6,534 bases of DNA from Syntrophomonadaceae bacterium (GTDB taxonomy: Bacteria; Bacillota; Syntrophomonadia; Syntrophomonadales; Syntrophomonadaceae), in the NCBI GenBank assembly GCA_028698695.1, contig JAQVWB010000118.1, positions 1 through 6,534 of the forward strand, read 5' to 3'. The stretch's first letter is position 1, and the number at the start of each line of letters is the position of its first letter. Shown piece by piece: positions 5,863 to 6,534 of the stretch. The position numbers were made by a program, and so were the translations under genes. Under the pieces are notes generated by a model. That model was not told the origin of the DNA, did no database searches, and saw only the letters and a program-made list of their open reading frames with translations.

Positions 5863-6534
5863 GCCTCCTATGGACAATGTGCCACCAGTACTGGGTGAAA
5901 AGGACTCTGCGCCGGAAATGATTACAGTGCTGGAACTACTCCCACTACTACCGCCACCGCCACTACTGCTGCCATTGGAAGTAGTGAAAGCAAGGTCGCC
6001 GCCATAACTGGTTCCCCCGGCATTTTCTCCTTTTACCCGATAATGATAGGTGGTATTCTTAATCAATCCAGTTAAAGTACTGCTTACGGCTGTATCAGCT
6101 GTTCCCGTTACCGGGGATGGAGAGGCATCTACTGTGGTTCCATATGCGGTTGTTGTTCCGTATTCAAATGTAACGGTAGTTTCCGCGTTATTGGCATTCA
6201 CCGTTCCGTTTAAAGTTGCCTCGGTGGTACTCACGCCGCTGCCAGCATTGCTGGTGACAGTGGGTGCAACTGCCGTGGTAGTGAAAGTGAGATCTTCCCC
6301 GTTGTTCGTCCCGCCTGCATTTACTCCTTTCACTCGATAGTGATAGGTCGTATTAGGTGTTAGCCCGGTCAGGGTTTTACTTACGTTGGTATTTGCTGTC
6401 CCGGTCACGGAAGATGGAGTGGCATATGCTGCGCTTCCATATGCGAATGATGTTCCGTATTCAAATGTAACGGTAGTTTCCGCGTTATTGGCATTCACCG
6501 TTCCGTTTAAAGTTGCTCCCGTACTGCTAATCAC
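5860..6534 (-). CDS. N-terminal-side segment upstream of the TAG: Fn3-like tandem repeats and Gly/Ser linker (5' partial)
   Basis: The frame is open to the right edge. The GTG at 6532-6534 falls inside a repeat (VISSTGATLNGTV) and is not a real start. Two Fn3-like repeats of 99-residue period are visible: the first from the edge to about 6274, the second about 6273-5977. Each carries ATLNGTVNANNAETTVTFEYG, a V(T)GTA-type stretch, and the Fn3 strand LTxNTTYHYRVKG with NAGGT. A Ser/Gly linker (5929-5973) follows, then VIISGAESFSPSTGGTLSIGG up to the TAG. Such arrays usually act as spacers or adhesive stalks, and binding specificity cannot be read from this segment. By itself the product would lack any visible wall anchor. 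Confidence 0.8.
   Translation of the reverse strand: MISSTGATLNGTVNANNAETTVTFEYGTSFAYGSAAYATPSSVTGTANTNVSKTLTGLTPNTTYHYRVKGVNAGGTNNGEDLTFTTTAVAPTVTSNAGSGVSTTEATLNGTVNANNAETTVTFEYGTTTAYGTTVDASPSPVTGTADTAVSSTLTGLIKNTTYHYRVKGENAGGTSYGGDLAFTTSNGSSSGGGGSSGSSSSTVIISGAESFSPSTGGTLSIGG
5929..5973 (-). repeat. Low-complexity Gly/Ser linker coding stretch
   Basis: Fifteen consecutive codons encode only Gly and Ser, with four Gly in the centre flanked by Ser runs. It separates the Fn3-like array from the pre-SLH beta domain and probably acts as a flexible hinge. Such simple codon runs are prone to length change. Confidence 0.8.
6154..6219 (-). repeat. 66-bp perfect direct repeat, copy 1 (in the second Fn3-like domain)
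   Basis: This block is identical base for base to 6451-6516, 297 bases (99 codons) away in the same frame. It encodes the 22-residue start of the Fn3-like domain, from ATLNG to FEYGT. The sequence around it is clearly less similar between the two domains. Confidence 0.9.
6451..6516 (-). repeat. 66-bp perfect direct repeat, copy 2 (in the first visible Fn3-like domain)
   Basis: This is the partner of 6154-6219 with no mismatch, in the domain nearest the right edge. A further shared 11-mer (TTCCATATGCG on the plus strand) lies just below both copies. Further copies may exist beyond the window. Confidence 0.9.

Larger units (their letters stand above)
4978..6534 (-). pseudogene. SLH-anchored Fn3-repeat surface protein interrupted by one in-frame TAG (5' partial)
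   Basis: The minus-strand frame is continuous from the right edge to the TAA at 4978-4980 except for one TAG (5860-5862). The 28 codons between the TAG and the GTG at 5775 translate in the same frame as VTLNIPAGTLAG and onward. They join the two parts into one coherent domain (GGTLSIGG-[TAG]-VTLNIPAG), so no frameshift is involved. Domain order is: Fn3-like repeats (at least two visible, more probably beyond the edge), a Gly/Ser linker, a beta domain, then three SLH motifs. By family knowledge such proteins are exported, with SLH motifs binding the pyruvylated secondary cell-wall polymer and the Fn3 array displayed outward. The signal peptide must lie beyond the window. The stop would remove the SLH anchor from the product. 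A recent nonsense mutation, a sequencing error, or amber readthrough would each explain it. Confidence 0.75.

Noticed and set aside
6050..6340. 96-codon plus-strand ORF rich in Val/Ala/Thr/Pro
   Set aside because: It is the reverse of the Fn3-like repeats. Its membrane-like look is caused by the complement of Thr/Asn/Gly-rich codons.
6154..6516. The repeats considered as a CRISPR array
   Set aside because: The period is 297 bases with an open reading frame throughout and homologous 'spacers'. It is a protein domain repeat.

Overview
The window looks like chromosomal DNA of a Clostridia-type Firmicute. This is inferred from moderate GC, strong AGGAGG-type ribosome binding sites, SLH-anchored and copper-amine-oxidase-N-domain surface proteins, and an SbcC of the CPLCG zinc-hook type. 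The mix of SLH, fibronectin-III-like arrays and 'stalk' domains would suit Syntrophomonas-like organisms, but the sequence alone does not prove that.

Layout, left to right. (1) Positions 1-2273, plus strand: the C-terminal part of sbcC, the Rad50-like ATPase subunit of the SbcCD nuclease, cut by the left edge. (2) Positions 2308-2826, minus strand: a short ORF convergent with sbcC that carries the tail of a surface-protein beta domain plus a truncated SLH motif. Its last codons lie inside the intrinsic terminator shared with sbcC, so it looks like a gene remnant. (3) Positions 2827-2979: an AT-rich divergent intergenic region with a plausible promoter and a strong ribosome binding site for the next gene. 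(4) Positions 2980-4731, plus strand: a complete secreted protein with a signal peptide, an Ig/Kre9-like N-terminal domain, three Fn3 domains and a C-terminal copper-amine-oxidase-N-like domain, followed by a good intrinsic terminator. (5) Positions 4810-4977: a gap with no convincing gene, containing a perfect 13-bp-stem hairpin. (6) Positions 4978-6534, minus strand: a large SLH-anchored surface protein running off the right edge. It has Fn3-like tandem repeats, a Gly/Ser linker, a beta domain and three SLH motifs. One in-frame amber codon (5860-5862) splits it into two ORFs.

Except for sbcC, a DNA-repair gene, the window is a cell-surface-protein locus. Two neighbouring proteins combine Fn3 arrays with different C-terminal modules (CuAO-N-like versus SLH), next to an SLH-gene fragment. 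I see no CRISPR array, tRNA, rRNA, complete insertion sequence, or sign of a new defence or biosynthetic system. The most interesting points are the amber interruption, the recently homogenised Fn3 repeat, the SLH remnant merged with a terminator, and the unexplained hairpin.
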